Source: Streptomyces sp. NBC_01460 (GTDB taxonomy: Bacteria; Actinomycetota; Actinomycetes; Streptomycetales; Streptomycetaceae). From it: a stretch of 64,000 bases of DNA. The translations under genes were made by a program, and so were the position numbers. Shown in pieces: positions 16,517-27,993 of this stretch. The notes beneath the pieces were generated by a model that was not told the origin of the DNA, searched no databases, and saw only the letters and a program-made list of their open reading frames with translations. The DNA is taken from positions 6,944,001 to 7,008,000 of the forward strand of contig NZ_CP109473.1 of the NCBI RefSeq assembly GCF_036227405.1, written 5' to 3'. Each line of letters opens with the position of its first letter. Within the stretch, counting starts at the first letter, position 1.

Positions 16517-17143
16517 ATGACGACCGACTGGATAGCGGAAGCACGACGCGTTGCCCGGGGGCGGCGCTTTGACGCGCTCGGCTCTTCCCCCGTGCAGCAG
16601 GGTGCCCGCCCGGCGGCGCCGCTGTCCGAAGCGGAGATCTGCGAAGCGGAGGCGGAGTTGGGCATCGCGTTCCCGGACCCGTACCGCGCGTACTTGTTCC
16701 GGCAGGACGCCGGTGACGCGGTGAAGCGCCTGTGCCGCTCCGCGGCAGGCTGGGGCTGGCATCGGGACTCGGACACCAACTACGCCCTGCTCGCCACCGC
16801 CTTTCCGCATCCTGACTCCTACCGCGCCTACGAGGACGAGCTGATCGCGCGCGAGCCGCCGGCGGAGGACTTCCCGGACCACCATGCCTACCAGGCAGTG
16901 CGTGAGCAGTGGGATGCCGAATACGAGGTGTTCGAGGAGCGCAAGACGTCCGGCGCTGTGTACATCCAGGACAACGGCTGTGGCTTCTCGACCCTGCTCG
17001 TCGTCACCGGTCCGCTCCACGGCTCACTGTGGTTCGACGGCAGGGCCACCTGCGACCAGATCCTGCCTCTGCACCTGGACGGTCAGCCGGTGTCCTTCAC
17101 GGACTGGCTCGCGCGAAGTTCCATGGACCTCGTCGGCTGGTGA
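16517..17143 (+). CDS. SMI1/KNR4-family protein
   Basis: 208 residues from ATG 16517. The motif LSEAEICEAEAELGIAFPDPYRAYLF (about residues 35-60) is the signature helix and 'P-x-x-Y' turn of the SMI1/KNR4 (SUKH) superfamily, and the C-terminal half contains GCGFSTLLVVTGPLHGSLWFDGRA, the core strand region. SUKH proteins are often immunity proteins against polymorphic toxins, but solitary copies are common in Streptomyces, and no toxin gene is next to this one. Confidence 0.8.
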   Translation: MTTDWIAEARRVARGRRFDALGSSPVQQGARPAAPLSEAEICEAEAELGIAFPDPYRAYLFRQDAGDAVKRLCRSAAGWGWHRDSDTNYALLATAFPHPDSYRAYEDELIAREPPAEDFPDHHAYQAVREQWDAEYEVFEERKTSGAVYIQDNGCGFSTLLVVTGPLHGSLWFDGRATCDQILPLHLDGQPVSFTDWLARSSMDLVGW

Positions 17144-17218
17144 ACGCTGCCGGGCCACATTCCCGCGAGGGCGGAGCTGTGACGGCGTCCGCGCCGGGCA
17201 GACGCCGGGCGGTGGAAA

Positions 17219-17254
17219 GCGGCTCCTTTTCCGGGGACAGCGAAAAGGAGCCGC
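17219..17254. terminator. Bidirectional hairpin between SMI1 and chaplin genes
   Basis: Perfect 12-bp arms GCGGCTCCTTTT (17219-17230) and AAAAGGAGCCGC (17243-17254) around a 12-base loop. The T-run and A-run within the arms suit termination in either direction for the two convergent genes. Confidence 0.75.
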
Positions 17255-17330
17255 ACCTCCAGGCCGTGGAAGCACCCCTACCGAGTCCCCCAAGCACCTC
17301 AGGCAGGTAAGAGGGCGGCCTCAAGAGACC

Positions 17331-17672
17331 TTACTTACCGCCGTGCCCGGAGTAGCCGTAGTCATCGCCCTTGCTGTCGTCGTGGCCCTTGCCGTCGTCG
17401 TGGCCCTTGCTGTCCTGGTGGTCACGGTCGAAGTCGCCGTTGACGCAGGTGTTCCCGAAGCTGGGGTTCAGGGCGCCGATGATGTTCAGCGAGTTGCCGC
17501 ATACGTTGATGGGGATGTTGATGGGGACCTGGACGACGTTGCCGGACAGGACACCCGGGGAGCCGTAGGCGACTCCCTGTGCGTCGGCGTCGGCGCTGGC
17601 CACACCCGCACCGGCGAACAACAGGGCGCCTGCAGCCGCGGTCAGGACTGCTGCGCTTCCGAGCTTGAACAT
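17331..17672 (-). CDS. Short chaplin with unusual charged C-terminal tail
   Basis: 113 residues from ATG 17672 (AGGAG upstream). A Sec signal peptide (about 1-27, cleaved near ASA-DA) is followed by one chaplin domain (about 33-79) with the GVAYGSPGVLSGN start and the two family cysteines, Cys58 and Cys76. Short chaplins assemble into amyloid-like surface layers that let aerial hyphae break the water surface. Unlike typical short chaplins, which end right after the domain, this one carries about 35 extra residues rich in Asp, His, Lys and Gly (KGHDD-type repeats). No LPxTG sorting signal. Confidence 0.9.
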   Translation of the reverse strand: MFKLGSAAVLTAAAGALLFAGAGVASADADAQGVAYGSPGVLSGNVVQVPINIPINVCGNSLNIIGALNPSFGNTCVNGDFDRDHQDSKGHDDGKGHDDSKGDDYGYSGHGGK

Positions 17673-17876
17673 GAATTCTCCTGCGGTGTGTGAGTGCGGC
17701 CGCCTCGATGCGACAGCTTTCCTCACCATGCAAGTTCATCCGGTTCGAGCTCTTCGACGCGCCTGCCCATCGCTGCCAATCCCCTCAATGGCCGCGTCCG
17801 GCGTGGTCGGCCGCAGGCCGCGGGGTTGCCCAGCCGTGCAGGCTCATGATGACGGCCGGACCGGTCCCGCACGGAC

Positions 17877-18296
17877 GTGACACGGCCCCATCCCCTCCAG
17901 GGGTGGCGGCCACGCTCACCGAGTTCGGCGGCGCTGTGGAGCGATGCCAAGCGGTCGGCCGCTTACCCAGCCGCGCCGGCGCGAGGCGCGGCCGTCACCG
18001 TCACGGCCGCCGCGCTCGCCGTGCCGGCCACGGCGGCGGTGGCCGTCGCGCCCGTCGCCGTTCCGCCCGGACTGTCGTGCGACACCGGCAAGCACGCGAT
18101 CGACGACTGCACCGGATACACGTTGTGCAGGAACAACGGCTCGGCCACGCAGACCTTCTGGGGCCACCTGGTCTGCGGCTGGTCCCCCGACGTGGACGGT
18201 GAGCACGTCACGCTCGGGCCTGGGGAGTCCGGGCAGTCGACCGCCCACCGTGCCGGACCGGGTTCGGGCATCGGCGAGATCCACGTACGGCCGTAG
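17877..18296 (+). CDS. Possible small secreted Cys-containing protein
   Basis: Up to 139 residues from GTG 17877. It has a hydrophobic Ala/Val segment that could be a signal peptide (about residues 38-62), then a mature part with four cysteines (GLSCDTG, DDCTGYTLC, LVCGW). No ribosome-binding site is evident and no family is recognised. The start is uncertain and the gene could be spurious, but the sequence after the hydrophobic stretch reads like a genuine exported protein. Confidence 0.45.
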   Translation: MTRPHPLQGWRPRSPSSAALWSDAKRSAAYPAAPARGAAVTVTAAALAVPATAAVAVAPVAVPPGLSCDTGKHAIDDCTGYTLCRNNGSATQTFWGHLVCGWSPDVDGEHVTLGPGESGQSTAHRAGPGSGIGEIHVRP

Positions 18297-18489
18297 TGCC
18301 CCGCGGTCCGGCCGTCCCGTCGTCGGCGCCCGTCGTCTCCCGGGGCACGCGGGGAGGAGACGGGCGCCGACCCGCGTGCGGCGTGCTTGAGCGGGGCCTC
18401 CCGCCTCGTTACTCTCCAGTAGACCCGCTCGGGTGGACCCCGGGCGACCCCGGGGCCGGTGCTCCGGCGGACGCGAGGAGGCGGTGGCG

Positions 18490-19974
18490 ATGTCCTCAGC
18501 AGACCCCACGGAGCGGACCGGACCGATCAGGCCCGCGGAGCCGCCCGTCCAGCCCGGGCTCGCGGAGAGCGCGCGGGACCTGGCCGAGGGCCGTACGACC
18601 TCCACCGCGCTGGTCGCCGCGGCGCTCGCACGGATCGAGGCGAGCCGTCACACCCTGAACGCCTTCCGCCAGCTGCGCGTCGACGCCGCGCTCGCCGAGG
18701 CCGCCGACGCCGACCGGCGGCTGGCGGCGGGGGAGCGGCTGCCGCTGCTCGGGGTCCCGGTCGCGGTCAAGGACGACACCGACGTCGAGGGCATGCCCAC
18801 CTACTTCGGCTGCGACGGCGTCCTGCCTCCCGCCGTCGCCGACAGCGAGGCCGTCCGCAGGCTGCGGGCCGCCGGCGCCGTCGTCGTGGGCAAGACCAAC
18901 TCCTGCGAGCTCGGTCAGTGGGCCTTCACCGAGGGGCCCGCCTTCGGCGTCACCCGTAACCCCTGGAGCACGGCGCACACGCCCGGAGGTTCGTCCGGAG
19001 GCTCGGCGGCGGCCGTCGCGGCCGGGCTCGTCCCCGCGGCGCTCGGTTCGGACGGCGCGGGATCCATCCGCATCCCCGCCGCCTGGACGCACCTCGTCGG
19101 CATCAAGCCGCAGCGCGGCCGGATCTCCGTGCACCCCCGCAGCGACGCCTTCCAGGGCCTCACCGTCAACGGCCCCCTCGCCCGTACGGTGGCCGACGCC
19201 GCCCTGCTCCTGGACGCGGCCGCGGGTCCGCACCCCCGTGACCCGCACCGGCCGCCGGCCGTCGACGCGTCCGCCGCGGCACGCCGCGACCCCGGCAGGC
19301 TCCGCATCGGCCTCGCGCTGCGGCCTCCGCTCACCCTCACCCACAACGTGCCGCACCCGGAGGTCCTGCGCGCCGTCACCGCGGTCGCCGAAACGCTGTC
19401 CCGGCTCGGCCACCACGTCGAGGAGGCGCGCCCCCGCTACGGTCTGATCGGCCTCTCCTTCGTCCCGCGCGCCACCGCGGGCATCGCCGAACTCGCCGCG
19501 CTGCACCCCGAACCCGGCCTCCTGGACCCGCGCACCCGCAGTGCCCTGCGCACCGGGACCCGCCTCGGCGGCCGGGTCGTACGCGCCGCCCGCGCACGGG
19601 AGGTGCGCCAGCACGCGAGGATCGGCGCCTTCTTCGACGCCCCGGCACGCGGCGGCCCCGGATACGACGTGCTGCTCACCCCGACCACGGCCGCCCCGCC
19701 GCCGCGGATCGGTGCCTTCGACCGGCTCAGCGCCTGGCGCACCGACCTCGCGATGACCTCCGCCTGCCCGTACGCCTGGCCGTGGAACGTCCTCGGCTGG
19801 CCCGGCGTCAACGTCCCGGCGGGGTTCACCCACGACGGCCTGCCCCTCGGCGCCCAATTGCTCGGTCCCTCGCGCAGCGAGGCGCGGCTCATCTCCCTCG
19901 CCGCCCAGCTGGAGGACGACCGCCGCTGGTACGAGCACCGGCCGCCGGCGCTCAGCGCGGCCGGCGGACGCTGA
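18490..19974 (+). CDS. Amidase (amidase-signature family)
   Basis: 494 residues from ATG 18490, with GAGGAGG eight bases upstream. The Ser-cisSer-Lys triad is visible: Lys94 (VAVKDDTD), Ser168 (GGSSGGS) and Ser192 (GSDGAGSIR). The nucleophile motif has Ala where most members have Gly (GSDGGGSIR). It hydrolyses amide bonds of an unknown substrate. Cytoplasmic (no signal peptide). Monocistronic by appearance. Confidence 0.9.
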   Translation: MSSADPTERTGPIRPAEPPVQPGLAESARDLAEGRTTSTALVAAALARIEASRHTLNAFRQLRVDAALAEAADADRRLAAGERLPLLGVPVAVKDDTDVEGMPTYFGCDGVLPPAVADSEAVRRLRAAGAVVVGKTNSCELGQWAFTEGPAFGVTRNPWSTAHTPGGSSGGSAAAVAAGLVPAALGSDGAGSIRIPAAWTHLVGIKPQRGRISVHPRSDAFQGLTVNGPLARTVADAALLLDAAAGPHPRDPHRPPAVDASAAARRDPGRLRIGLALRPPLTLTHNVPHPEVLRAVTAVAETLSRLGHHVEEARPRYGLIGLSFVPRATAGIAELAALHPEPGLLDPRTRSALRTGTRLGGRVVRAARAREVRQHARIGAFFDAPARGGPGYDVLLTPTTAAPPPRIGAFDRLSAWRTDLAMTSACPYAWPWNVLGWPGVNVPAGFTHDGLPLGAQLLGPSRSEARLISLAAQLEDDRRWYEHRPPALSAAGGR

Positions 19975-20019
19975 CCACCCGGATCCCGGCCCCCGCAGGA
20001 CATCTCGGGGCCTCGCGGG

Positions 20020-20190
20020 ACCGGAGGGCGTCCGACCGACGCGGAGATCGCCGTCCACATGGTGGTCAGCCCGTTCACGGCCAAGACCCACATCAGCCGG
20101 GCCATGACCAGCCGGGCGCCCGCGACCGCGCCCAGCTGCTCGTCCTCGCCCACGAGTCCGGGCTGGTCGAAGCGCGCAGGCCCCCGGCGC
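20020..20190 (+). pseudogene. Decayed C-terminus of a LuxR/NarL-type response regulator
   Basis: One frame reads TDAEIAVHMVVSPFTAKTHISRAMTS, which is the LuxR helix-turn-helix (compare the family pattern NAEIA..L.VS..TVKTH). At about 20114 the continuation shifts by one base into another frame reading GARDRAQLLVLAHESGL, the normal end of such regulators. The shift fits a 1-base deletion, and the receiver domain is missing. It lies in the 340-base gap between the amidase and icd. Confidence 0.75.
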
Positions 20191-20215
20191 TCCGGGCTCC
20201 GGCGGACGGGAGTGA

Positions 20216-22537
<2,322 letters not shown>

Positions 22538-22564
22538 TCCCCTCCGGCAGCGGGCCACGGCCGC

Positions 22565-22622
22565 GCACCGGTACGCACGACCGCGCACGTACCGCACCGG
22601 TACGCACGACCGCGCACGTACG
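22565..22622. repeat. Tandem repeat, two 29-bp units, after icd
   Basis: Two nearly identical 29-base units starting at 22565 and 22594 (each begins GCACCGGTACGCACGACC), with a further partial copy of CGCACGACCG running into the terminator stem. Probably produced by slippage at the terminator; no other role seen. Confidence 0.8.
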
Positions 22623-22667
22623 CACGACCGCCCCGGCAGGCATCCGCCCGCCGGGGCGGTCGTGCGT
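22620..22667 (+). terminator. Strong terminator of icd
   Basis: Perfect 18-bp arms: ACGCACGACCGCCCCGGC (22620-22637) and its complement (22650-22667) around a 12-base loop, 82 bases after the icd stop. The left arm shares sequence with the tandem repeat before it. Confidence 0.85.
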
Positions 22668-22834
22668 GGTCGGGGCGGGGGTGCGGGTCAGCCGATCGGA
22701 CGACCCTGCCCTCAGCCGTCGCGCGCCCGACGGACGGCCGGCCGGCCGATGGCGTCGGCACGAGCGCGGTGGAGGGTGGAGGGGAGCGGCGGAGAAACCC
22801 CCGGGCCGCACGAGGCGACAAGGAGCTGTCCGCG

Positions 22835-24082
22835 ATGACCCACAGGGCGGAAGAGGTGCCCCGGACCGTCGGCGCCGTCCTCACCCCGGCCCCCTCCACC
22901 GGGCCCGGCACCCGGACACCGGTCGTCCGGAGACGGCTGGCGGCCCTCACGGGGGCGGTGCTCCTCGGCGCGGTGCTCGACGGCTGCGCGGACGGCGGGG
23001 CGGGCCCGGCGGAGGCACGGGACGACGGGGCGGCCCCCGCCGAGGCGTCCGCACGGCCGTCGGCACCGGCGCCCACCGGAGACGGACCCGTCCGTACGTC
23101 CGAAGGCATGCTCCTGGTCACCGACTTCGGGGCGGACAGCGTCACCTTCCTCGACCCCTCGGAGCCGGACGGAGGGTCCGGGCGGAGCTCGGTGAAGGTC
23201 GGCACCGCCCCGTACGGGATCGCGCTCGCCGACGACGGCACCGCATGGGTGGCGACGGCGGAGGGCGTGGCCGCGGTGGACACCGCCACCCGCCGACGCA
23301 CCGCGCTGATTCCGTACGAGACCGACACCGGCCCCGTGTCGACCGGGGAGTACCGGGGCGGCGGCATGGGGATCGCGCTCTCACCGGACGGCACGCACGT
23401 GTACGTCGGGGTGAACGTCCCCGGCGGGAACGGCACCCTGGAGGTCGTCGACACCCGGGAGCGGCGGGTGGTCACCGCGGTCCCGGTCGGGCGCCGCCCC
23501 TTCGACGTCGATGTCTCGCGCGACGGCCGGCAGGTCTACACGACCGACCACGACTCCTTCGGCGTGACGGTCGTGGACGCGGGCACCTGGAGGAGCCGCC
23601 GCATCGAGGTGGCGCCGTACGGCACGGAGGGCGGGCTCGGTTCCTGGCTGAAGCCGCACTACACGGCCGTACGCCCCTCGGACGGCGCGCTCCTCCTCCC
23701 CTTCGAGGGTGAACGCCTCGCGGTGGTCGACCCGGACAGCGGGCGGGTCCGGATCGAGCGCATGACCGCCGACACGCACCAGCACGGAGCGGTGGTCACC
23801 GAGGACGGGACCCTGTACGTGGTCGGGACGGGCCCCATCGACCCCGCCGAGGACGAGGGCCCGTCCCTGACCGTCCGCGCGCCCGGTGGCGAGGAGCGTG
23901 TCATCCCCCTGGACGGTCCGCACGAGGACGTCGCCGTCTCGGCCGACGGCCGCACCGCGTACGTCTCGGGCGGCTTCACCCGGGACGGGTACTGGAACGG
24001 CCTCAGCGTCGTCGATGTCGCGACGGGCGAGGTGCGGCGCGTGGAGGCGGGCGCCCGGCCCCTCGGCATCGCGGTGCTGTAG
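22835..24082 (+). CDS. YVTN-type beta-propeller lipoprotein
   Basis: 415 residues from ATG 22835 (AGGAG nine bases upstream). An N-terminal signal with a lipobox-like LDGC (TGAVLLGAVLDGCADG) suggests a membrane-anchored lipoprotein, followed by a Pro/Ala linker and a propeller built from repeats such as PYGIALADDGTAWVATAEG, GMGIALSPDGTHVYVGVN, PFDVDVSRDGRQVYTTDHD and EDVAVSADGRTAYVSGG, with the last strand closing on PLGIAVL. Members are surface binding or scaffold proteins; ligand unknown. Confidence 0.85.
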   Translation: MTHRAEEVPRTVGAVLTPAPSTGPGTRTPVVRRRLAALTGAVLLGAVLDGCADGGAGPAEARDDGAAPAEASARPSAPAPTGDGPVRTSEGMLLVTDFGADSVTFLDPSEPDGGSGRSSVKVGTAPYGIALADDGTAWVATAEGVAAVDTATRRRTALIPYETDTGPVSTGEYRGGGMGIALSPDGTHVYVGVNVPGGNGTLEVVDTRERRVVTAVPVGRRPFDVDVSRDGRQVYTTDHDSFGVTVVDAGTWRSRRIEVAPYGTEGGLGSWLKPHYTAVRPSDGALLLPFEGERLAVVDPDSGRVRIERMTADTHQHGAVVTEDGTLYVVGTGPIDPAEDEGPSLTVRAPGGEERVIPLDGPHEDVAVSADGRTAYVSGGFTRDGYWNGLSVVDVATGEVRRVEAGARPLGIAVL

Positions 24083-24197
24083 AGCCCGGTCCGGGACGCC
24101 GCGTGGACAGCGAGAGAACGGACTGAAACGCTCCGGATCCGGGCACCCGCCCCGGCGTCCCCCACGAGCGGGACGTCCGCGAGGAGAGAGAGCGAGC

Positions 24198-24704
24198 ATG
24201 ACGACCGTGCAGCTGACCGACGCCGGACTCCGCCACATGACCCGGGCCGTGGACCTGGCCGCGGAAGCCCTCGACGCCGGTGACGAGCCCTTCGGCTCGG
24301 TCCTGGTGAACGCCGCGGGGGAGGTCCTGCGGGAGGCCCGCAACCTCGTCCGCACCTCCGGTGACGAGACCCAGCACCCGGAGTTCGAGCTGGCCCGCTG
24401 GGCGGCGGAGCACCTGGACCCGCGGGAACGGCCCCTGTGCGTGGTGTACACCTCCGGTGAGCACTGCCCGATGTGCGCGGCGGCGCACGGCTGGGTGGGC
24501 CTCGGGAAGATCGTCTACGCCCATTCCTCGGCAGAGCTCACCCAGTGGCTCGGCGAACTCGGCGTCGCACCGCCGGCGGTGGTCCCGCTGGATATCAGGT
24601 CCGTCGTGCCGGGCCTGGAGGTGCAGGGACCGGTCCCGGCCTTCACCGACCGGATGCGTGCGATGCACCGTGAGCTCCGCACGGGGGCCGGGCACCGCCC
24701 CTGA
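24198..24704 (+). CDS. Nucleoside/guanine deaminase-like protein (CDA superfamily)
   Basis: 168 residues from ATG 24198 behind GAGGAGAG. Zn-dependent deaminase motifs are present: HPEFE (the His/Glu of the usual HAE) and CPMC (the two Zn cysteines). Residues around them (DEPFGSVLVN; SGEHCPMCAAAHGW) match the guanine-deaminase/tRNA-adenosine-deaminase group, though the usual Pro before CPxxC is His here. The next gene is a PucR-type regulator, a family often tied to purine use, which fits purine deamination. Substrate unproven. Confidence 0.8.
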   Translation: MTTVQLTDAGLRHMTRAVDLAAEALDAGDEPFGSVLVNAAGEVLREARNLVRTSGDETQHPEFELARWAAEHLDPRERPLCVVYTSGEHCPMCAAAHGWVGLGKIVYAHSSAELTQWLGELGVAPPAVVPLDIRSVVPGLEVQGPVPAFTDRMRAMHRELRTGAGHRP

Positions 24705-24777
24705 CCCGCGCGTCCGGCCGCCTGCCCCAGGTGGTCCCGTACTCCGCGGGCCCGCTCCCTGCTCGTATCCTCGGCGC

Positions 24778-26418
24778 ATGACGTCAGGCACCATCGGCGG
24801 CGGCCCGGACCACGTCACGCTCCGCCAGGTCCTCGCCCACGACGAGGACGGCGTCCTGCGCCTCCTGCTCGCCCCGGCGGGGCAGGACCCCGTGGTCCAC
24901 GGCGTGATCATCGGAGACGAAGGGGCGGCGCACCCGCACGGCGGGCGGATCGTGCTGGCGGCGGGGCTCCCGCCGGATCCGACGGCCGCCCCCGCCGCCG
25001 TGCGGGAGGCCGCCCGGCGCGGCGCCGCCGCCGTCGTGCTGCGGGAGGCGGAGGGCGTGCCCGTACCGGCCGAGGCCCTCGCGGCGGCCGAGGAGTGCGG
25101 CATCGCGCTGCTCGCCCGGGCCGCGTGGGCGGACTGGGGCGACACCCTCGCGCTGCTGCGGTCCGCGTCGGCCTTCGCGTCGGCGGGCCGCGGCGACCTC
25201 ATGGCGGACTCCGCTGCCGACGGAGGGCTCCCGGCTCTCGCCTCGGCCACCGCCCGTCAACTCCGCGGCTCGATCACGGTGGAGGACACCCGGTTCCGCG
25301 TGCTGGCCCACTCCGCGACAGGTCCGGACGCGGACGGGGTGCGCCGGTCCACGATCCTGGGCGGCCGGGTCCCCGACGGACGCGTCGCCGAACTGCGCCG
25401 CAGCGGACTGCTGCGCACCCTCTGGACCTCCCAGGACGTCATCCACCGGGCCGCCGACGGCGACAGCCCCGAACGCCTCGTCGTCGCCGTCCGCAGCGGC
25501 GGCGAGATGCTGGGCTCGTTGTGGGCGGCGGCCGACGGCCGGCGGCTCTCGCCCGACGCGGCCCAGGTGCTGCGCCGTGCCGCCGCCCTCGCCGTGCCCC
25601 ACCTGCTCCGGCACCGGCTGCGCGAGAGCGGCACCGTGCGGCGCGAGGCGTACGCCCTGCGCGGACTGCTGCACGCGGACGGTGACCGGCGCGCCCACCT
25701 GTGGTCGCTCGGCCTTCCGCCCGACACCCCGTGCGCCGTCGTCGTCGCCGTACGCGGTGACGCCGAAGGGGCGGGGGCCGACCGCACCCTGGAGGCGCTC
25801 GCCGTCCAGGCCACCGTGTCGCGGTCCACGGCGCGTGCTCTGCGTGAACAGGACCAGGTCGCCGTGCTGCTGCCCGTGGGCGACGACACCGACGGCCGGC
25901 GCGAGGCCCTCGCCCTGGCCCGGGAGCTCGACGCGCTGGCGGCCGGCATCCCGGACACGGCACCCGTCTGGATCGGCGTGGGACAGACCGTACGGTCGGG
26001 GCTGGATGCCTCGCTGTCGTACGGGACGGCCCTGCTGGTCGTCCGCGCACTGCGCGAGCGGGAGGCCCGAGGGCGCGACCCCCGCCCCGTACGCCACGCC
26101 GGCCCCGGTGACGTCGGGCAGACGATCGACGCCCTGCACCTGCTCGACGCGGTGCGCCCGGTGTGGGAGGCGGGCGCGGGTCCCGTGCACGAGCTGATCC
26201 GCGCGGACCTCGCCACGGGCGGTGACCTGGTGCGTTCCCTCGCGGCCTATCTGGAGACCGCCGGGGACGTCCCGGGGGCCGCCAGGCGCCTGACGCTGCA
26301 CCCGAACACCCTCCGGTACCGGCTGCGGAGGGTCCGTGAGCGCTTCGGCCTCGACCTCGACGACCCCGACACCCGGCTGGTCCTGACCCTGGCGGTGCGA
26401 CTCACGGGAGTGATTTGA
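24778..26418 (+). CDS. PucR/CdaR-family transcriptional regulator
   Basis: 546 residues. An N-terminal PucR-like sensory domain starts at TLRQVLAH and includes the VHGVIIGDE segment. A GAF-like/GGDEF-like middle follows (DQVAVLLP, VWIGVGQTV), and the C-terminal PucR helix-turn-helix is clear: LVRSLAAYLETAGDVPGAARRL then HPNTLRYRLRRVRERFGLDLDDP. Such regulators usually control purine or allantoin catabolism or other nitrogen sources. It lies 73 bases after the deaminase gene on the same strand; the two may be one unit. Confidence 0.9.
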   Translation: MTSGTIGGGPDHVTLRQVLAHDEDGVLRLLLAPAGQDPVVHGVIIGDEGAAHPHGGRIVLAAGLPPDPTAAPAAVREAARRGAAAVVLREAEGVPVPAEALAAAEECGIALLARAAWADWGDTLALLRSASAFASAGRGDLMADSAADGGLPALASATARQLRGSITVEDTRFRVLAHSATGPDADGVRRSTILGGRVPDGRVAELRRSGLLRTLWTSQDVIHRAADGDSPERLVVAVRSGGEMLGSLWAAADGRRLSPDAAQVLRRAAALAVPHLLRHRLRESGTVRREAYALRGLLHADGDRRAHLWSLGLPPDTPCAVVVAVRGDAEGAGADRTLEALAVQATVSRSTARALREQDQVAVLLPVGDDTDGRREALALARELDALAAGIPDTAPVWIGVGQTVRSGLDASLSYGTALLVVRALREREARGRDPRPVRHAGPGDVGQTIDALHLLDAVRPVWEAGAGPVHELIRADLATGGDLVRSLAAYLETAGDVPGAARRLTLHPNTLRYRLRRVRERFGLDLDDPDTRLVLTLAVRLTGVI

Positions 26419-26572
26419 GGGGGTTCGGGGCAGTGCTCGTCCGACCGGCCAAGATGCAGGTGCCGCTTTGTCCCGGGCGACGAAGACGGGCAAGGGGTGC
26501 GGGGGTCAGCCTTTCCCCGTACCGCCACGCCGCGCGCACACCCGTGGCGCAGCCCTCACCGGAAAGGCCCTC

Positions 26573-27964
26573 GTGACACCTCCCAGCGACCTCCCCCCGG
26601 AACCTGCCGACCCTTCCCCGGAGCCTGCCGACCTCTCACCGGCACAGCGTGTCTCCGCCGTGCTGCGCCGGGCCGTCGCCACCGGACTCCTCTCGGAGGA
26701 ACAGCCGGTTGCCGGCTTCCTCGACACCGAGGGGATCCGCGCCTCGGTCGGGAGCCTCGACGCCGCCTTCGCCGCCGCCCCCGACGTGCTCCACACCTTC
26801 GCCGTCAAGGCCGCCTCCCTGGTCCCCGTCCTCCGGCTGCTCGCCGGGCTCGGCATGGGCTGCGAGGTGGCGAGCCCGGGGGAGCTGCGCATCGCGCTCG
26901 ACGCCGGGGTCGAGCCCTCGCGCATCGTCCTCGACTCGCCCGCCAAGACACGGCAGGAGATCAGCGAGGCACTCGCCCGGGGCGTCGCGGTCAACGCCGA
27001 CAACCTCGACGAGCTGCGCCGCTTCGACGCGCTCCGTCCGGCGCACAGCGCGTCGGTCGTCGGACTGCGCGTCAACCCCCAGGTCGGAGGCGGTTCCATC
27101 GGGGCGATGAGCACCGCGACCGCGACCTCGAAGTTCGGGGTCGCCCTGCGCGACCCGGGTGCGCGCGAGCGCGTCGTGCGCGCCTTCGCCGAACGCCCGT
27201 GGCTGACCCGGCTCCACGCCCACGTCGGCTCCCAGGGATGCCCGCTGGAACTCATCGCCGAGGGCGTCGCGGAGGCGTACCGGCTGGCCGAGGAGATCAA
27301 CCGGACGCTGGGCGGTCGGCAGATCACGAGCCTCGACATCGGCGGCGGGCTGCCCGTCAACTTCGACGACGACGAGACGCGCCCGTCCTTCGCCGAGTAC
27401 ACCCGGGCGCTCCTCGCGGCCGTCCCGGACCTCTTCGACGGCCGCTACGCGCTCGTCACCGAGTTCGGCCGCTCCCTGCTCGCCAAGAACGGGTTCATCG
27501 GCGCCCGTGTCGAGTACACCAAGGAGGCCGGCGGCCGGCGCATCGCCGTCACCCACGCGGGAGCGCAGACCGCCACGCGCACCGTCCTGATGCCCGAGGC
27601 GTGGCCGCTGCGGGTCGGGGCCTTCGACGCCGAGGGCGGCCCCCGGACCGGCGCGCCGCTGCGCCAGGACATCGCGGGTCCGTGCTGCTTCGCGGGTGAC
27701 GTCGTCGCCCACGGCCAGGAACTGCCGGAACTCGCGGAGGGTGACCTCGTCGTCCTGTACGACACCGGCGCCTACTACTTCTCGACGCACTGGGCGTACA
27801 ACAGCCTGCCGCGGCCCGCGGTCCACGGCTTCGTGGCCGGGCGGGACGGCGGCGTACGGCTGACGACGGTCCGCACCGCGCAGACGCTCGACGAGATCGC
27901 GGCGGAGAGCGGCCTCGCCCACGCCGACGCGCTGGTGTCCTTGGGAGCGGCCGACGAGTCCTGA
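26573..27964 (+). CDS. Diaminopimelate decarboxylase-family enzyme (PLP fold type III)
   Basis: 463 residues from GTG 26573 (GGAAAGG upstream). Lys79 in HTFAVKA is the PLP Schiff-base lysine. CEVASPGEL, the LHAHVGSQG loop and DIGGGLPVNF are fold III decarboxylase motifs. The C-terminal Cys that completes the active site is seen in AGPCCFAGD. The family decarboxylates meso-diaminopimelate to lysine, but it also includes arginine/ornithine decarboxylases and related alanine-racemase-fold enzymes. With no other lysine genes nearby, this may be a paralogue of the main LysA. The N-terminus has a duplicated PEPADPSPEPADLSP spacer. Confidence 0.85.
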   Translation: MTPPSDLPPEPADPSPEPADLSPAQRVSAVLRRAVATGLLSEEQPVAGFLDTEGIRASVGSLDAAFAAAPDVLHTFAVKAASLVPVLRLLAGLGMGCEVASPGELRIALDAGVEPSRIVLDSPAKTRQEISEALARGVAVNADNLDELRRFDALRPAHSASVVGLRVNPQVGGGSIGAMSTATATSKFGVALRDPGARERVVRAFAERPWLTRLHAHVGSQGCPLELIAEGVAEAYRLAEEINRTLGGRQITSLDIGGGLPVNFDDDETRPSFAEYTRALLAAVPDLFDGRYALVTEFGRSLLAKNGFIGARVEYTKEAGGRRIAVTHAGAQTATRTVLMPEAWPLRVGAFDAEGGPRTGAPLRQDIAGPCCFAGDVVAHGQELPELAEGDLVVLYDTGAYYFSTHWAYNSLPRPAVHGFVAGRDGGVRLTTVRTAQTLDEIAAESGLAHADALVSLGAADES

Positions 27965-27993
27965 GGCGCCGTCAGTTCCCGTACCGGTCGTGC

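Noticed and set aside
22565..22667. Possible CRISPR-like repeat
   Set aside because: Only two adjoining 29-base units with no spacers; better explained as tandem duplication at a terminator.
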